Source: Halorientalis sp. LT38 (lineage in GTDB: Archaea > Halobacteriota > Halobacteria > Halobacteriales > Haloarculaceae). Taken from it: a stretch of 64,000 nt of DNA. A model generated the notes under the pieces. The model was not told the DNA's origin. It saw only the letters and a program-made list of their open reading frames with translations, and made no database searches. Below, one piece after another: positions 32,927 to 45,470 of the stretch. A program made the translations under genes and the position numbers. Where the stretch lies: positions 1,674,001 to 1,738,000 of the forward strand of contig NZ_JAYEZN010000001.1 in assembly GCF_037031225.1 (NCBI RefSeq), written 5' to 3'. The first letter of the stretch is position 1; each line of letters starts with the position of its first letter.

Positions 32927-33264
32927 ACCAGTTTCGTCCCCGTCGACGCCCATATACCTTCTCGGTCGCGTCCGAGGGTTCAAGACGGATCGCGGGACCA
33001 CCCCGGCGCGTGACCTGACCGCGGCCGTGACGCATCTCGCAGTAGCGCGGTGCAGTGCGTCACGCTCCCCTCGCCGGCACCGCCTGTTCGCCAGTCCGCG
33101 TGAACCCACGTTCTGACGAGGCGGAATCTCCACCCGCAACCGAGGTACGTGACGGCGGCGTCTGACCTGCGTCTGACGCACGGCTGACGTGCGTCGTGTC
33201 CACCCGAAACCGGGGGGTTGGGAACCGGTCACACGTTACGGCGCCCCAGCCAGTTCGGGACCGG
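32927..33264. other. Intergenic region without gene
   Basis: 338 bases between the flavoprotein and the histidine kinase, both read leftward. No ORF here looks like protein. The stretch 33000-33200 has many short tgacg/gtgacg/ctgacg strings at irregular spacing, some inverted (gtgacgcat near 33028 and gcgtcac near 33056). It may hold the flavoprotein promoter (catatacc at 32953-32960 on the plus strand) and the 3' region of the kinase. Confidence 0.5.
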
Positions 33265-35022
33265 TCAGTGGGACGATTCGGCCGCGGGCGGATCGCGCGG
33301 CCACCGCTCGCCGTCCACGCCCTCGAAGACGAATCTGGCCCCCTGGTCGTACTCGTCATCGAGCGAGACCGTCCAGCCGTGGGACTCGGCCATCGTCTCG
33401 ACGATGGAGAGCCCCAGCCCGGTCCCCGCCTCGCTCGTCGTGTAGCCGTACTCGAAGACGTCGGCCGCGTGTTCGTCGGGGATTCCCGGCCCGTCGTCGG
33501 TGACGGCGAAGCCACCGTCGAGCGGTTCGACGGTGACGGTCACGTCCGCAGGGCCGTGATCGAGACCGTTCCGAAAACAGTTCTCGAAGACGGTGAGCAG
33601 TTTGGTCCGGTCGGCCTGGAACGTCCGATCGTCCGCCACCTCGAGGGTCGCCGCGCCGGTGTCGACGTTCTCCCAGGCCGCCCGCGCGGTGTCGGCCAGC
33701 GAGACGGCTTCGGTCGCCTCCACGGTCTTGCCTTCGCGGGCGATGGTGAGGATGTCGTCGATGATTTCCTGCATCCGGTCGGTGCTGTCCTCGACGCTCT
33801 CGACGCTCTCGAGGAGTTGCTCCCGGGTCTCGTCGTCGACCTCGAGATCCGCGAGTCGCGCCTCGAGCAGTTCGAGGTGACCCGTCGCGACGTTGATCGG
33901 GTTGCGCAGGTCGTGGGATATCGTCGAGGCCACCTGATCGAGGCGCTCGTTCTGTGTCTCGAGCTGCCACCGCGACCGCTCGAGTTCGGTGATGTCCCGC
34001 AGGAGGATCGAGTACCAGCCGGTCTGATCGTGGCTCCCCTTCGAGACGGCCGAGACCGTGATCGAGTAGTGCCGGGCCTGCCCGTCGTAGGTCAGCGAGA
34101 GGTGTTCCGTCGGATCGTCCCCCGTCGGCGGGACCGTGACGGCCGCGGCCAGGGCGGGACAGGCGGCCTCGAAGTCGGCGGGGACTCGCTCGCCGAGGGC
34201 GGGCCAGACGTGCGTGGCGGCCGCGTTGAAGTCGACGACGCGCCCGCGGTCGTCGACGACGAGCACGGGATCCCGCAGATTCTCGATGACGGTGTTTCGC
34301 GCCACCGGTTTCACGTCGAGGAGCCCGAAGCGGAACAGTGAGACGGCCGTCAACAGGTAGAACGGGAGCAACCCGAACGACGCGTGGCTGAACTCGAGCG
34401 GCAGCAGCCCCGTGTACTGGCTGATCGCGTCGAGGCCCATGATCGAGACCGCGCCGACGATGAACAGGGCGAGTTGCCCGCCGGACCGCCGCCGGGTCGC
34501 CAGCAGGTGGGTCGCCATCAGGTAGATGCCGTAGGCGGCCGGCAGCTGGATCAGGACGATCATCGCCGCGAACGCCGGCCCGCGCTCGACCGAGAGGTGC
34601 GGGAACGGCTCCGCGACCGGCGTGAACGAGGTGAAGAGGAGCGCGTGGCTCCCGTTCGTCACCGCGAGGACCGGATAGGCCAGCGCGAAGAGCGCGAACA
34701 TCCCGTTCACGGCCCGGTTCCGGTGGAGCCGGTTGCCGGTGTACGTCGAGACGAATACCACGAACGCCCAGACGGTCAGGAGCGCCCCGTACCCGCTGAG
34801 TGCGTAGGCGGCCCGTCGCAGCGGCGTCCCGATGGGCAGGAGAAACAGGAGTATCGACAGGCCGAACAGCATCCCCGTCCCGAGCATCGCGAGGAACCAC
34901 CGTGCCCCGTCGCGGTCCCGCTGGTGGGTGTACACCCAGTAGCCGATCACGGCCTGGATCGCGACCGTCACTACGAGGACTCCGACGTAGAGGCCCCACA
35001 GCCCGACCCAGGTCTGCGCCAT
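33265..35022 (-). CDS. 7TM histidine kinase with PAS domain (first of pair)
   Basis: 585 residues from ATG 35022. Seven hydrophobic segments fill residues about 8-230 (the N-terminal 7TM sensor type of haloarchaeal kinases). A PAS domain follows (DPVLVVDDRGRVVDFNAAATHVWPALG), then a short linker. The HisKA H-box is STISHDLRNPINVATGHLELLE with phospho-acceptor His370. The ATPase domain has an N-box ENCFRNGLDHG, G1 DDGPGIP and G2 GTGLGLSIVETMAESHGW. No receiver domain or response regulator gene is close by. It is a paralogue of the next kinase upstream, with identical length and H-box position. The signal is unknown. Confidence 0.93.
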   Translation of the reverse strand: MAQTWVGLWGLYVGVLVVTVAIQAVIGYWVYTHQRDRDGARWFLAMLGTGMLFGLSILLFLLPIGTPLRRAAYALSGYGALLTVWAFVVFVSTYTGNRLHRNRAVNGMFALFALAYPVLAVTNGSHALLFTSFTPVAEPFPHLSVERGPAFAAMIVLIQLPAAYGIYLMATHLLATRRRSGGQLALFIVGAVSIMGLDAISQYTGLLPLEFSHASFGLLPFYLLTAVSLFRFGLLDVKPVARNTVIENLRDPVLVVDDRGRVVDFNAAATHVWPALGERVPADFEAACPALAAAVTVPPTGDDPTEHLSLTYDGQARHYSITVSAVSKGSHDQTGWYSILLRDITELERSRWQLETQNERLDQVASTISHDLRNPINVATGHLELLEARLADLEVDDETREQLLESVESVEDSTDRMQEIIDDILTIAREGKTVEATEAVSLADTARAAWENVDTGAATLEVADDRTFQADRTKLLTVFENCFRNGLDHGPADVTVTVEPLDGGFAVTDDGPGIPDEHAADVFEYGYTTSEAGTGLGLSIVETMAESHGWTVSLDDEYDQGARFVFEGVDGERWPRDPPAAESSH

Positions 35023-35099
35023 CGTCTATACGTCGGGCGTGAAGCTATTTCAAGGATCGGTCCGGTTATCGAGCGTGAAACCGGCGAGTACGGCCGTGT

Positions 35100-36857
35100 T
35101 CACTGGGTGAGTGTGCCCGTCACGTCGCGAGAGCCGAGCCCCTCGGCGTCCACACCCGCGAAGACGAACCGCGCGCCGTCGTCGTGATCGGCGTCGAGGT
35201 CGACGGTCCAGCCGTGGGACTCGGCCATCGTGCGGACGATCGAGAGCCCCAGCCCGGTGCCGCCGTCGGCGGTCGTGTAGCCGTACTCGAAGACGTGATC
35301 CCGGTGGTCCGCTGGAATCCCCGGGCCGTCGTCGGCGACGGCGAAGCCGCCGTCGGTCGGACGCACCGTCACGGCGACGTCGGCCGGCCCGTGGTCGAGC
35401 GCGTTGCGGAACAGGTTCTCGAAGATGGTCAGCAGTTTGCTCCGGTCGGCCCGAAACGTCCGGTCGCCGGTGACGGTCAGCGTCGCGTCGGCGGTGTCGA
35501 CGGTCTCCCAGGCGTCCGCTGCGACCGCCTCGAGGGACACCGGCTCGGTCTCCTCGACGGTCTTGCCCTCGCGGGCGATGGTGAGGATGTCGTCGATGAT
35601 GTCCTGCATCCGCCCCGAGGCGCCGTCGACGTTCCCCAGGTACTCGCCGACGGTCTCGCGGAGGTCCGCGTCGACGTCCGGGCGTTCGAGCCTGGCGTCG
35701 GCGAGTTCGACGTTGCCATCGATCACGTTGATCGGGTTGCGCAGGTCGTGAGAGATGGTGGCGGCGACCTGGTCGAGGCGGTCGTTCTGTCTCTCGAGTT
35801 GCCAGCGTGACTGTTCGAGTTCGGTGATGTCCCGCAACAGGATCGAGTGCCAGCCGTCCGGGCCGTCGCTGCCCTGCGAGACGGCCGAGACGGTGACCGA
35901 GTAGTGACGATCCTGGCCGTCGTACGTCAGGGAGAGCTGTTCGGTCACATCCGTTGTGGCCGGCGGAACGCTGACGGCCTCGGCCAGCGCCGGACAGGCG
36001 GTCTCCAGCGTGGCAGGCACGTGGACGCCGAGGTCGGGCCAGACGTGCGTCGCGGCCGGGTTGAAGTCGACCACGCGCCCGTGATCGTCGACGACGAGGA
36101 CGGGATCCCGGAGGTTCTCGACGACGGCGTTGCGGGCGACGGGCTGGACCTCCAGGAGGTCGAACCGGAAGAGCGCCAGGAAGGTACACAGGAGGAAGAT
36201 CCCGACGGCGTACCCGCTGTGTGAGAGGCCCGTGGCCGGGAAGACGCCGATCCCGCCGGCCGCCTCGAAGGCCGCGATCGACAGCACGCCGACCAGCAAG
36301 AGCACGAGCTGCCCGCTCGCTCGCCCCGCGGTCGACAGCAGGTGATGCACCAGCGCGTACGTGCCGTAGAGGCTCAACGGGAGCAGGACGATCAGCACGG
36401 CGACGTAGCCGACCCCCGGTCCCCCGAGCATGTACGTGAACGGGTCCGTCCGGATCACGAACCCGTAGTACAGCAGGCCGTGCCACGGCGCGGTCACCGC
36501 GAGCACCGGCACGGCGACGGAGACGGCGCCGAGCGCGGCCGCGAACGGGAGCCGGCGGTGGAAGTTCCGCCCCGTATAGACCGAGCAAAACACCACGAAG
36601 GCCGCGATACACCACGTGGAGGCGACCGCCCGCCCGTAGAGACTCAGCCGCTGGACGACGGGCGACCCCGCGGCCGTCGTCACGAACAAGAGCGCGTTCC
36701 AGGCCCCACCACACAGGAGCGTCGCCACGAACCAGTCGGCACCCGTCTTCGACCACACCGACCGGTACACCCAGGCGGCGAGTACGACGGTGGTGATCGC
36801 CGTGGCCACCGGGACGACGTAGTAGACGAGTTGCACCAGCGAGAGGGAACTGGCCAT
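35100..36857 (-). CDS. 7TM histidine kinase with PAS domain (second of pair)
   Basis: 585 residues from ATG 36857. It has the same order as its neighbour: seven membrane segments, PAS (DPVLVVDDHGRVVDFNPAATHVWPDLG), H-box ATISHDLRNPINVIDGNVELAD with His370, N-box ENLFRNALDHG, G1 DDGPGIP and G2 GTGLGLSIVRTMAESHGW. The C-terminal 350 residues are close to the first kinase, while the 7TM parts have diverged, which suggests tandem duplication followed by change of sensor. The gap between the two is 77 bases. A frame-shifted open frame of similar extent on the same strand is a shadow caused by high GC. Confidence 0.93.
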   Translation of the reverse strand: MASSLSLVQLVYYVVPVATAITTVVLAAWVYRSVWSKTGADWFVATLLCGGAWNALLFVTTAAGSPVVQRLSLYGRAVASTWCIAAFVVFCSVYTGRNFHRRLPFAAALGAVSVAVPVLAVTAPWHGLLYYGFVIRTDPFTYMLGGPGVGYVAVLIVLLPLSLYGTYALVHHLLSTAGRASGQLVLLLVGVLSIAAFEAAGGIGVFPATGLSHSGYAVGIFLLCTFLALFRFDLLEVQPVARNAVVENLRDPVLVVDDHGRVVDFNPAATHVWPDLGVHVPATLETACPALAEAVSVPPATTDVTEQLSLTYDGQDRHYSVTVSAVSQGSDGPDGWHSILLRDITELEQSRWQLERQNDRLDQVAATISHDLRNPINVIDGNVELADARLERPDVDADLRETVGEYLGNVDGASGRMQDIIDDILTIAREGKTVEETEPVSLEAVAADAWETVDTADATLTVTGDRTFRADRSKLLTIFENLFRNALDHGPADVAVTVRPTDGGFAVADDGPGIPADHRDHVFEYGYTTADGGTGLGLSIVRTMAESHGWTVDLDADHDDGARFVFAGVDAEGLGSRDVTGTLTQ

Positions 36858-36941
36858 TCGATACTCCCTCGTTCCCGGCCACTCACTTCAGCGTTCCATC
36901 CCAGTTATCAAACCGGATAGCGGTATCGCGTCAACCGGCGT

Positions 36942-39941
<3,000 letters not shown>

Positions 39942-40208
39942 TGTACGCGGTCAGGGACTGGTTCAGTGAAACGCTGTCGGTCTGGAGATGCGAGCAGTCC
40001 CCCCGAAAACTCGGACCCGTCGAGCGCCCCGCCGCCCCTGCGCACCCGCCCGCACGCTCGCCCGCCCCGAAGACCGCCACGAGAGGGGCACAGGCCGACA
40101 GTATCATCGGTGAGATTCGACAGGCGGTCGATATCACAGGTTTCTCGCGCGCAGTCGGGCTCGAACGGTAGTCTCAATTTATTGGGCCCCAGTTTGTTCT
40201 CAGTGATA

Positions 40209-41159
40209 ATGCCAGCGACAGTGTATGCCGTTGCCGGCGGCAAGGGCGGTGTCGGCAAGACGACGACCGCGGCGAACCTCGCCGCGACGCTGCGGGCGAC
40301 CGGTCGGGAGGTCGTGCTCGTGGACGCGGACCTGGCGATGTCGAACCTGCAGGGGGTGACCGGCATCGATCACGAGCCGACGGTACACGACGTGCTCGGG
40401 GGCGACGCGGCCCTCGAGGACGCGATCGTTCCGGAGTCGGCCTCGGAACTGGACGCCCCCGGACGGCTCGACCTGCTCCCCGGCACCAGCGACCTCGACG
40501 CCTTCGCGACGGCCGACCCGTCCGGGATCACCGAGGTCGTCGACCGCCTCACCGGAGAGTACGACGTCGTCGTCCTCGACACCGCAAGCGGCGTCTCCAG
40601 GGAGAGCGCCGTCCCGATCGAGGCCGCCGACGAGACCGTCGTGATGACGACGCCGGACCGTGCGGCGGTCCTCGACGCGAAGAAGACCGCCGAGTTCGTC
40701 CGCGGACTCGACGGGTCGGTCGCCGGCCTCGTCGTCTCGCGCACCTGCCGCGGCATGACGGACGACGAGATCGTCGACCTCGTCGGCGTCGACCGCCTCG
40801 CCACGGTCCCCGACCTCGACGCCCCCGGCGTCGACCCGCTACCCCCCTACCGCACGCTCGTCGTCCGCCTCCTGCTCGGCCAGGAGGTCGCGACCGACCC
40901 CGCCGCCGTCCTCGACATCGAACCCGGCCAGACCCCACGAATCACCGACACCCTCGAGCCGAACCCCGAACCCGACGGCGCCACCGGCGAAGCGGAAAGT
41001 CCGCCCACCGCTTCCACCGACGGCGGCTCAGCGAGCGAAACGGACGGGAGCGCACCGGAGACGCGATCCGGCGACGGCCAGGAGACGGACAGTTCGGCCG
41101 ACGAGGAGGGCGGCGACGGCGGCCGCCTCGGCCGGTTCGTCGACGCCATCGGCCGCTAA
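40209..41159 (+). CDS. MinD/ParA-like ATPase
   Basis: 316 residues from ATG 40209. The deviant Walker A GGKGGVGKTTTAANLA (residues 10-25) is followed by VVLVDADLAMSNLQ and the Walker B-like VVVLDTASGVSRES, the MinD/ParA pattern. The frame runs far upstream (to 38670) but that part is antisense to uvrA. The string aatttatt at 40176-40183 is a TATA candidate 26 bases before the start. After residue 240 the protein changes to an acidic, disordered tail and ends with RLGRFVDAIGR, an amphipathic helix that could work as a membrane-targeting sequence as in MinD. Haloarchaeal MinD homologues position motility and chemotaxis structures. Confidence 0.9.
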   Translation: MPATVYAVAGGKGGVGKTTTAANLAATLRATGREVVLVDADLAMSNLQGVTGIDHEPTVHDVLGGDAALEDAIVPESASELDAPGRLDLLPGTSDLDAFATADPSGITEVVDRLTGEYDVVVLDTASGVSRESAVPIEAADETVVMTTPDRAAVLDAKKTAEFVRGLDGSVAGLVVSRTCRGMTDDEIVDLVGVDRLATVPDLDAPGVDPLPPYRTLVVRLLLGQEVATDPAAVLDIEPGQTPRITDTLEPNPEPDGATGEAESPPTASTDGGSASETDGSAPETRSGDGQETDSSADEEGGDGGRLGRFVDAIGR

Positions 41160-41216
41160 CGGGCTCGAACGGTAGCAGGGCTCGAACGCCAGAAGGACTC
41201 GAACGCAGCCAGAGGA

Positions 41217-41882
41217 TCAGTCCGACTCGGCCGGCTCGCCGTCGACCACCGCGGCCTGTCCCGCGAGGCTGCCGCAGAATCCGAACACCCCGCCGTAGGC
41301 CAGGAAGTACAGGAGCGTCTGCGCGATGTCGGGGCTGTAGAGGACGCTCTTGTCTTCGAGCGAGACCACGACGGTCCCGGCCAGTGCGATCAGGACGTAA
41401 CCCGTGGCCATCGCCACGGCGGTCGTCACCGCCGCCAGCGCGCTCCGTCGCTCGGGGCCCCACCAGTAGGTGAACAGCCCGCCCGCGGCGGCGATCACGA
41501 CGGCGGGATACGCCCGGTAGAGGAACGGCTGGCTCGCCACCCGGAGGTAGTCCTCGTTGCCCGTGATGATGTTCGGTTCGAGCGCCGTCCCGGTCACCAC
41601 GACGTTGTGGGCGTTGTAGAAGAGGAAGCCGGTCCTGACGGGGAGTTCCGACAGCGGACCGGGCAACGCCAGGGGCGTCGCCAGGAGCAGGGCCAGGAGG
41701 CCGGCGTATCCGACCACGAAGGCGCCGACCCCGGCGACGAACGCCCCGAACCAGGGGAAGGTCGCCAGCACCGCACGCGCCCCGGCCGACATCGTCCCGC
41801 CGGCGCGGGCGTCACCCCCGACTCCAGGGGCCGTCTCACCGACCGTCTCGTCGTCCGCCGCGGGCGTCCCGTCACGTGTCAT
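41217..41882 (-). CDS. Conserved membrane protein, unknown function
   Basis: 221 residues from ATG 41882. After an acidic N-terminus of 35 residues there are about five hydrophobic segments: AVLATFPWFGAFVAGVGAFVVGYAGLLALLLATPLAL, then a loop with FLFYNAHNVVVTGTALEPNII, AYPAVVIAAAGGLFTYWW, AVTTAVAMATGYVLIALAGTVVV and the last helix with YGGVFGFCGSLAGQAAV. I recall similar haloarchaeal proteins but no named function. It lies between the MinD-like ATPase (convergent) and the SDR gene (48 bases upstream, same strand), which may be cotranscribed. Confidence 0.7.
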   Translation of the reverse strand: MTRDGTPAADDETVGETAPGVGGDARAGGTMSAGARAVLATFPWFGAFVAGVGAFVVGYAGLLALLLATPLALPGPLSELPVRTGFLFYNAHNVVVTGTALEPNIITGNEDYLRVASQPFLYRAYPAVVIAAAGGLFTYWWGPERRSALAAVTTAVAMATGYVLIALAGTVVVSLEDKSVLYSPDIAQTLLYFLAYGGVFGFCGSLAGQAAVVDGEPAESD

Positions 41883-41930
41883 AGTGGCCCACGTCTCGGC
41901 AGGCCGAAAAAAGGGTTCCGACGATTTCGG

Positions 41931-42668
41931 TCAGACCCGTTCGGGGAGCCAGCCGCCCGAGACCTCGACGTTCGCGCCGCTGACGTAGTCACTGTCCGGA
42001 TCGAGAAAAAAGAGCGTGGGCTGGATCAGGTCCTCGAAGGCGGCCGGCCGGTCCCGCGGGAGCTCGTCGGGGAACTCGTCGGAGTTCTCGACGACGTAGG
42101 GCGAGACGGCGTTGACGGTGATCCCGTCGTCGGTGGTGTCGGCCGCGAGCATCCGCGTGAACATCAACACGCCCGTCTTGGCGACGAAGTACGGGAAGTT
42201 CTTCGTGGCGACCAGCGCCCGGTCGGCGCTGGCGTAGCCGATATTGACGATCCGTCCGGCTCCCGCCTCGCGCATCGCGGGCAGCGCCCGCTTCGAGCAC
42301 AGGTAGGTCCCGTTCAGGTTCGTCTCCAGAACTGTGTTCCAGGTGTCGAAGTCCATCTCTTCCCAGTGGACGGGGGCGAACGCGCCGACGTTGTTGACCA
42401 GCACGTCGACGTGGCCCAGTTCCGACTCGGCGGCCGAGAAGAGCGCGTCCACCTCGTCGGGATCGGTCACGTCGCCCTGGACCGTCGTCGCGTCGACGCC
42501 CGCCTCGCGGGCGGTCTCGGCGACGGCCGCCGCGGCGTCGTCGCTGGTGCGATAGTGGACCGCCACGTCGGCACCGCAGGTCGCGATGGCCAGCAACAGT
42601 TCCCGGCCGACGCCCTTCGCGCTGCCGGTGACGAGAGCCGTCCGTCCCGAGAGGTCGGGTGCGAGCAT
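41931..42668 (-). CDS. Short-chain dehydrogenase/reductase
   Basis: 245 residues from ATG 42668. The classical SDR pattern is complete: nucleotide motif TGSAKGVGRE (about residues 14-23), acidic DVTD, NNVG, and the catalytic residues in YASADRALVATKNFPYFVAK, where YxxxK is YFVAK and the serine precedes it. ETNLNGTYL and NAVSPYVVENS are also typical. The C-terminus DPDSDYVSGANVEVSGGW resembles the FabG-like branch. The substrate cannot be read; these enzymes use NAD(P)H for keto/hydroxy conversion of many metabolites. Its stop lies 48 bases upstream of the membrane protein gene. Confidence 0.93.
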   Translation of the reverse strand: MLAPDLSGRTALVTGSAKGVGRELLLAIATCGADVAVHYRTSDDAAAAVAETAREAGVDATTVQGDVTDPDEVDALFSAAESELGHVDVLVNNVGAFAPVHWEEMDFDTWNTVLETNLNGTYLCSKRALPAMREAGAGRIVNIGYASADRALVATKNFPYFVAKTGVLMFTRMLAADTTDDGITVNAVSPYVVENSDEFPDELPRDRPAAFEDLIQPTLFFLDPDSDYVSGANVEVSGGWLPERV

Positions 42669-42709
42669 ACCCCGACTTCGGTCGCCGGGCGCTTAATCGA
42701 CCCGACCGG

Positions 42710-45469
42710 TCAGTCCTCGGGACGCGACTCCGCGTCGGGGTCCGACGGACCCGACTCGTCCGGACCGGCCGATGGATCAGCGTCGGCCGCCGAGTCCGCG
42801 TCGGCCGACGGGTCCGGGCCCGGATCGCCGTCCGGCGGCGCGTCGGTTCTCGCGTCGCCCCCGACGTCCGTCGGCGCCGTAGCGCCGCCGGCCCCGGGGA
42901 GCGGTTCGGCCAGCGACGCGCTCTCGGTCGCCGACGCGGTGTCCGGGTTGGGGGTGCCGGTCGCCGGTCCCGGGCCGAGGTCCGGGGCGGGGCCGTCGCC
43001 GCCCGCGGACGCCGGTGCACCGGGGCCGTAGCCGACGAAGCGGTCCCAGAGCACCAGCGCCGACGGCAGGACGAACACCGACGTGAGGAAGGCGTAGACG
43101 ATGCTCAGGGCGGTGAGCGTCCCGAACTGGCCGATGGCTGGGAAGAGTGCGAGCGCGAGCACGCCGATGCCGAAGACGGTGGTGAGCATGCTGCCCAGCA
43201 GCGCGCCGCCGGTCCCCCGGACCGTCCGGTCGAGCGCGGTCACGAGGTCGTGTTCCCGGCGCTCGTCGGCGAAGCGGTGGGTGACGTGGACGGAGTAGTC
43301 GATGCCCAGACCGATGGTGATCGCCAGGATCGTCGCCGTGATGGCGTTGAACGGGATGCCGAGCAACCGCATCGACCCGGCGACCAGCGTGACGGTCACC
43401 AGGATCGGCATGACGTTGGCGATCCCCAGCGACGCCCGGCCCTCGATGACGTGGTAGATCACGAGCAGGAAGGCGGTCGCCCCGAGCAGGGCCACGACCA
43501 GGCTCTCAAGGGCCGACTCGAAGATGACGTCCGAGACCGCCTGGAAGACGACCGTCTGGCCGGTCGCGACGGCGTGGAACCGGTAGTCGTCGGCCATCTC
43601 GCGGGCGTCCGCGGTGATCGCGCGCTGCTCCGCGCCGGACTCGACCGCGTAGACCACGCGGGCGCTCCGGCGGTTCTCGGTCATGTAGTTGAGCGCCTGG
43701 TCGCGCGCCGGCGAGGACAGCAAGGCGTCGTAGACCTCGCCGAGGTTCTGCTCGGGGATGCGGTCGCCGTCCGGGTCGTTCCGGGCGACCAGCGCACCGA
43801 ACTCCTCGTCGCGTGCGGCCTGGTCCTGGATCACCGTCACGATGCTCGTCGAGTCCGCCTGGCGGTCACCGTCGGTGAGGACGGTGTCCGGCGGGTCCCG
43901 TCCGGCGCGGTGGATACTGTCCAGCGCCGTCGGCTTCTCCATCGGCCCCTCGACGTACATCGTCACCGAGTCGGACTGCGTGGAGTCGAACTTCTCCTCG
44001 AGGAAGTTCGTCGTCCCCGTGACGGTGTACTCGTTGGGACGGAACGGCTCGGGCAGTTCCATCACCCAGTCGGGGTTCTCCTCCGGCGGGAGGAAGTCCT
44101 CCTGGGCGAAGGAGGTGTTGACGCCGGTGGCGTAGTACCCCGCGCCGGCCGTCAGGAGGAGGACCGCGATCAGGAAGAGCGCGGGGGCCCGGTCGGCGAC
44201 GACGACGCCGCCGCGGAGGACGCCACTGAGCGCCGAGCCCTCGGAGCCCAGCGGCGTCTGGCTGAAGGTCGGGATCGGCAAGCGGTCGCGCCGGCGGTCG
44301 ATCCACACCTTCGCCGCGGGGAGGAAGATCCCGAAGATGAGGAAGGTGAAGGTGATCCCGATGCCGGCGACCAGCCCGAAGTCACGGATCGGCGGCAGGT
44401 CGCTGATCAGGTTCGCGCCGAAGCCGATCACCGTCGTCCCGGTGACGATGAAGAAGGCGACGATCAACTGGTCGGTCGTGATCCGCATCGACTTCCCGAT
44501 GGAGTAGCCCTGCACCCGCTCCTCGCGGTAGCGGTTGACCGCGTGGATGCCGAAGTCGATCCCGACCGCCAGCAACAGGGGCGGCACGGCGATCAGCATC
44601 TGGCTGAACGGGATCCCGGCGAGGCCCATGAACCCGAACGTCCAGACGACGGCCATCAGCAGGGCGACGACGCCCAGCATGAGGTCGATCAGGTCGCGGT
44701 AGGCGATGATCAGGAAGAAGGTGATGAAGATCACCGCCGCCGGCACGACGATCAACAGCGAGTCGGTGATGACGTTCGCGAACTCGCCGGCGAGGATCCC
44801 CGCGCCGAACACCTGGATGTTCGCGTCGACGGTGTCGACCGTGAATGCGGCCTGCTCCTGGATGGGCGTCAGCGGGCTCGTGCCGCCCTGGCCCGATCCA
44901 GAGGAGAGGCCGGCGGGCACCTCGTGGCTCACCGAGCCGATGGTGGCCGTCGCGGTCGCCGACCCCCGGTTGAAGTCGTTGCTCAGGAGGCCGACGAACC
45001 CGGGCCGGTCGGCGGCCCGCCGGACGGCGCGGTCGATCTCGCGCTCGGTCGCGCCCTCGACGGCGTCGATCTGCGCGTCGAGCGTCGACGCCTGCGGATC
45101 GAGCTGTCTCGCGACGATTTGTGCGGCCCCGCCGGTCGAGCTTACCCGCATCGACTCCCTGCCTTCGATGCGCTCCTGGGCGCGCAACATCCCCAGCAGC
45201 GAGTCCTTCGAGAGGACGTTGCGCTCGCGCTGGATGAGCGACGTGCTGCCCGTGTCGGTCGCGAAGGTGGGCGAGAACTTCTCGTTGACCTGGGTGAACG
45301 CCTCCTCGGCGGGCAGGCCGGTGGTGAACTGCGAGGTCCCGGCCGAGGTCCCGATGTTCCCCAGTCCCAGCCCGAACAGGGCCGTGACGAGCAGGAACAG
45401 GAGGATGATCCGGCCCGGTCGTTCGACGATGGTCTCGTCGATGCGGTCGATGACGCGCTGGTAGTCCAT
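42710..45469 (-). CDS. RND/MMPL-family exporter
   Basis: 919 residues from ATG 45469. It has two repeats, each with one helix, a large extracytoplasmic loop and five helices. MDYQRVIDRIDETIVERPGRIILLFLLVTALFGLG begins the first and RAPALFLIAVLLLTAGAGYYATGV the second. Conserved helix motifs include GIDFGIHAVNRYREE and GLGIDYSVHVTHRFADERRE, the proton-relay segments of the MMPL class. The C-terminal 85 residues are an acidic, disordered tail. These proteins export hydrophobic or lipidic molecules with proton energy. The preceding gene, one base away, encodes an exported beta-rich protein, and a TetR regulator is divergent. The cargo is unknown. Confidence 0.92.
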   Translation of the reverse strand: MDYQRVIDRIDETIVERPGRIILLFLLVTALFGLGLGNIGTSAGTSQFTTGLPAEEAFTQVNEKFSPTFATDTGSTSLIQRERNVLSKDSLLGMLRAQERIEGRESMRVSSTGGAAQIVARQLDPQASTLDAQIDAVEGATEREIDRAVRRAADRPGFVGLLSNDFNRGSATATATIGSVSHEVPAGLSSGSGQGGTSPLTPIQEQAAFTVDTVDANIQVFGAGILAGEFANVITDSLLIVVPAAVIFITFFLIIAYRDLIDLMLGVVALLMAVVWTFGFMGLAGIPFSQMLIAVPPLLLAVGIDFGIHAVNRYREERVQGYSIGKSMRITTDQLIVAFFIVTGTTVIGFGANLISDLPPIRDFGLVAGIGITFTFLIFGIFLPAAKVWIDRRRDRLPIPTFSQTPLGSEGSALSGVLRGGVVVADRAPALFLIAVLLLTAGAGYYATGVNTSFAQEDFLPPEENPDWVMELPEPFRPNEYTVTGTTNFLEEKFDSTQSDSVTMYVEGPMEKPTALDSIHRAGRDPPDTVLTDGDRQADSTSIVTVIQDQAARDEEFGALVARNDPDGDRIPEQNLGEVYDALLSSPARDQALNYMTENRRSARVVYAVESGAEQRAITADAREMADDYRFHAVATGQTVVFQAVSDVIFESALESLVVALLGATAFLLVIYHVIEGRASLGIANVMPILVTVTLVAGSMRLLGIPFNAITATILAITIGLGIDYSVHVTHRFADERREHDLVTALDRTVRGTGGALLGSMLTTVFGIGVLALALFPAIGQFGTLTALSIVYAFLTSVFVLPSALVLWDRFVGYGPGAPASAGGDGPAPDLGPGPATGTPNPDTASATESASLAEPLPGAGGATAPTDVGGDARTDAPPDGDPGPDPSADADSAADADPSAGPDESGPSDPDAESRPED

Positions 45470-45470
45470 G

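Noticed and set aside
35050-36882. 610-residue frame on the minus strand overlapping the second histidine kinase
   Set aside because: Same strand, other frame; the kinase frame has the H, N and G boxes while this one is Arg/Pro-rich without motifs.
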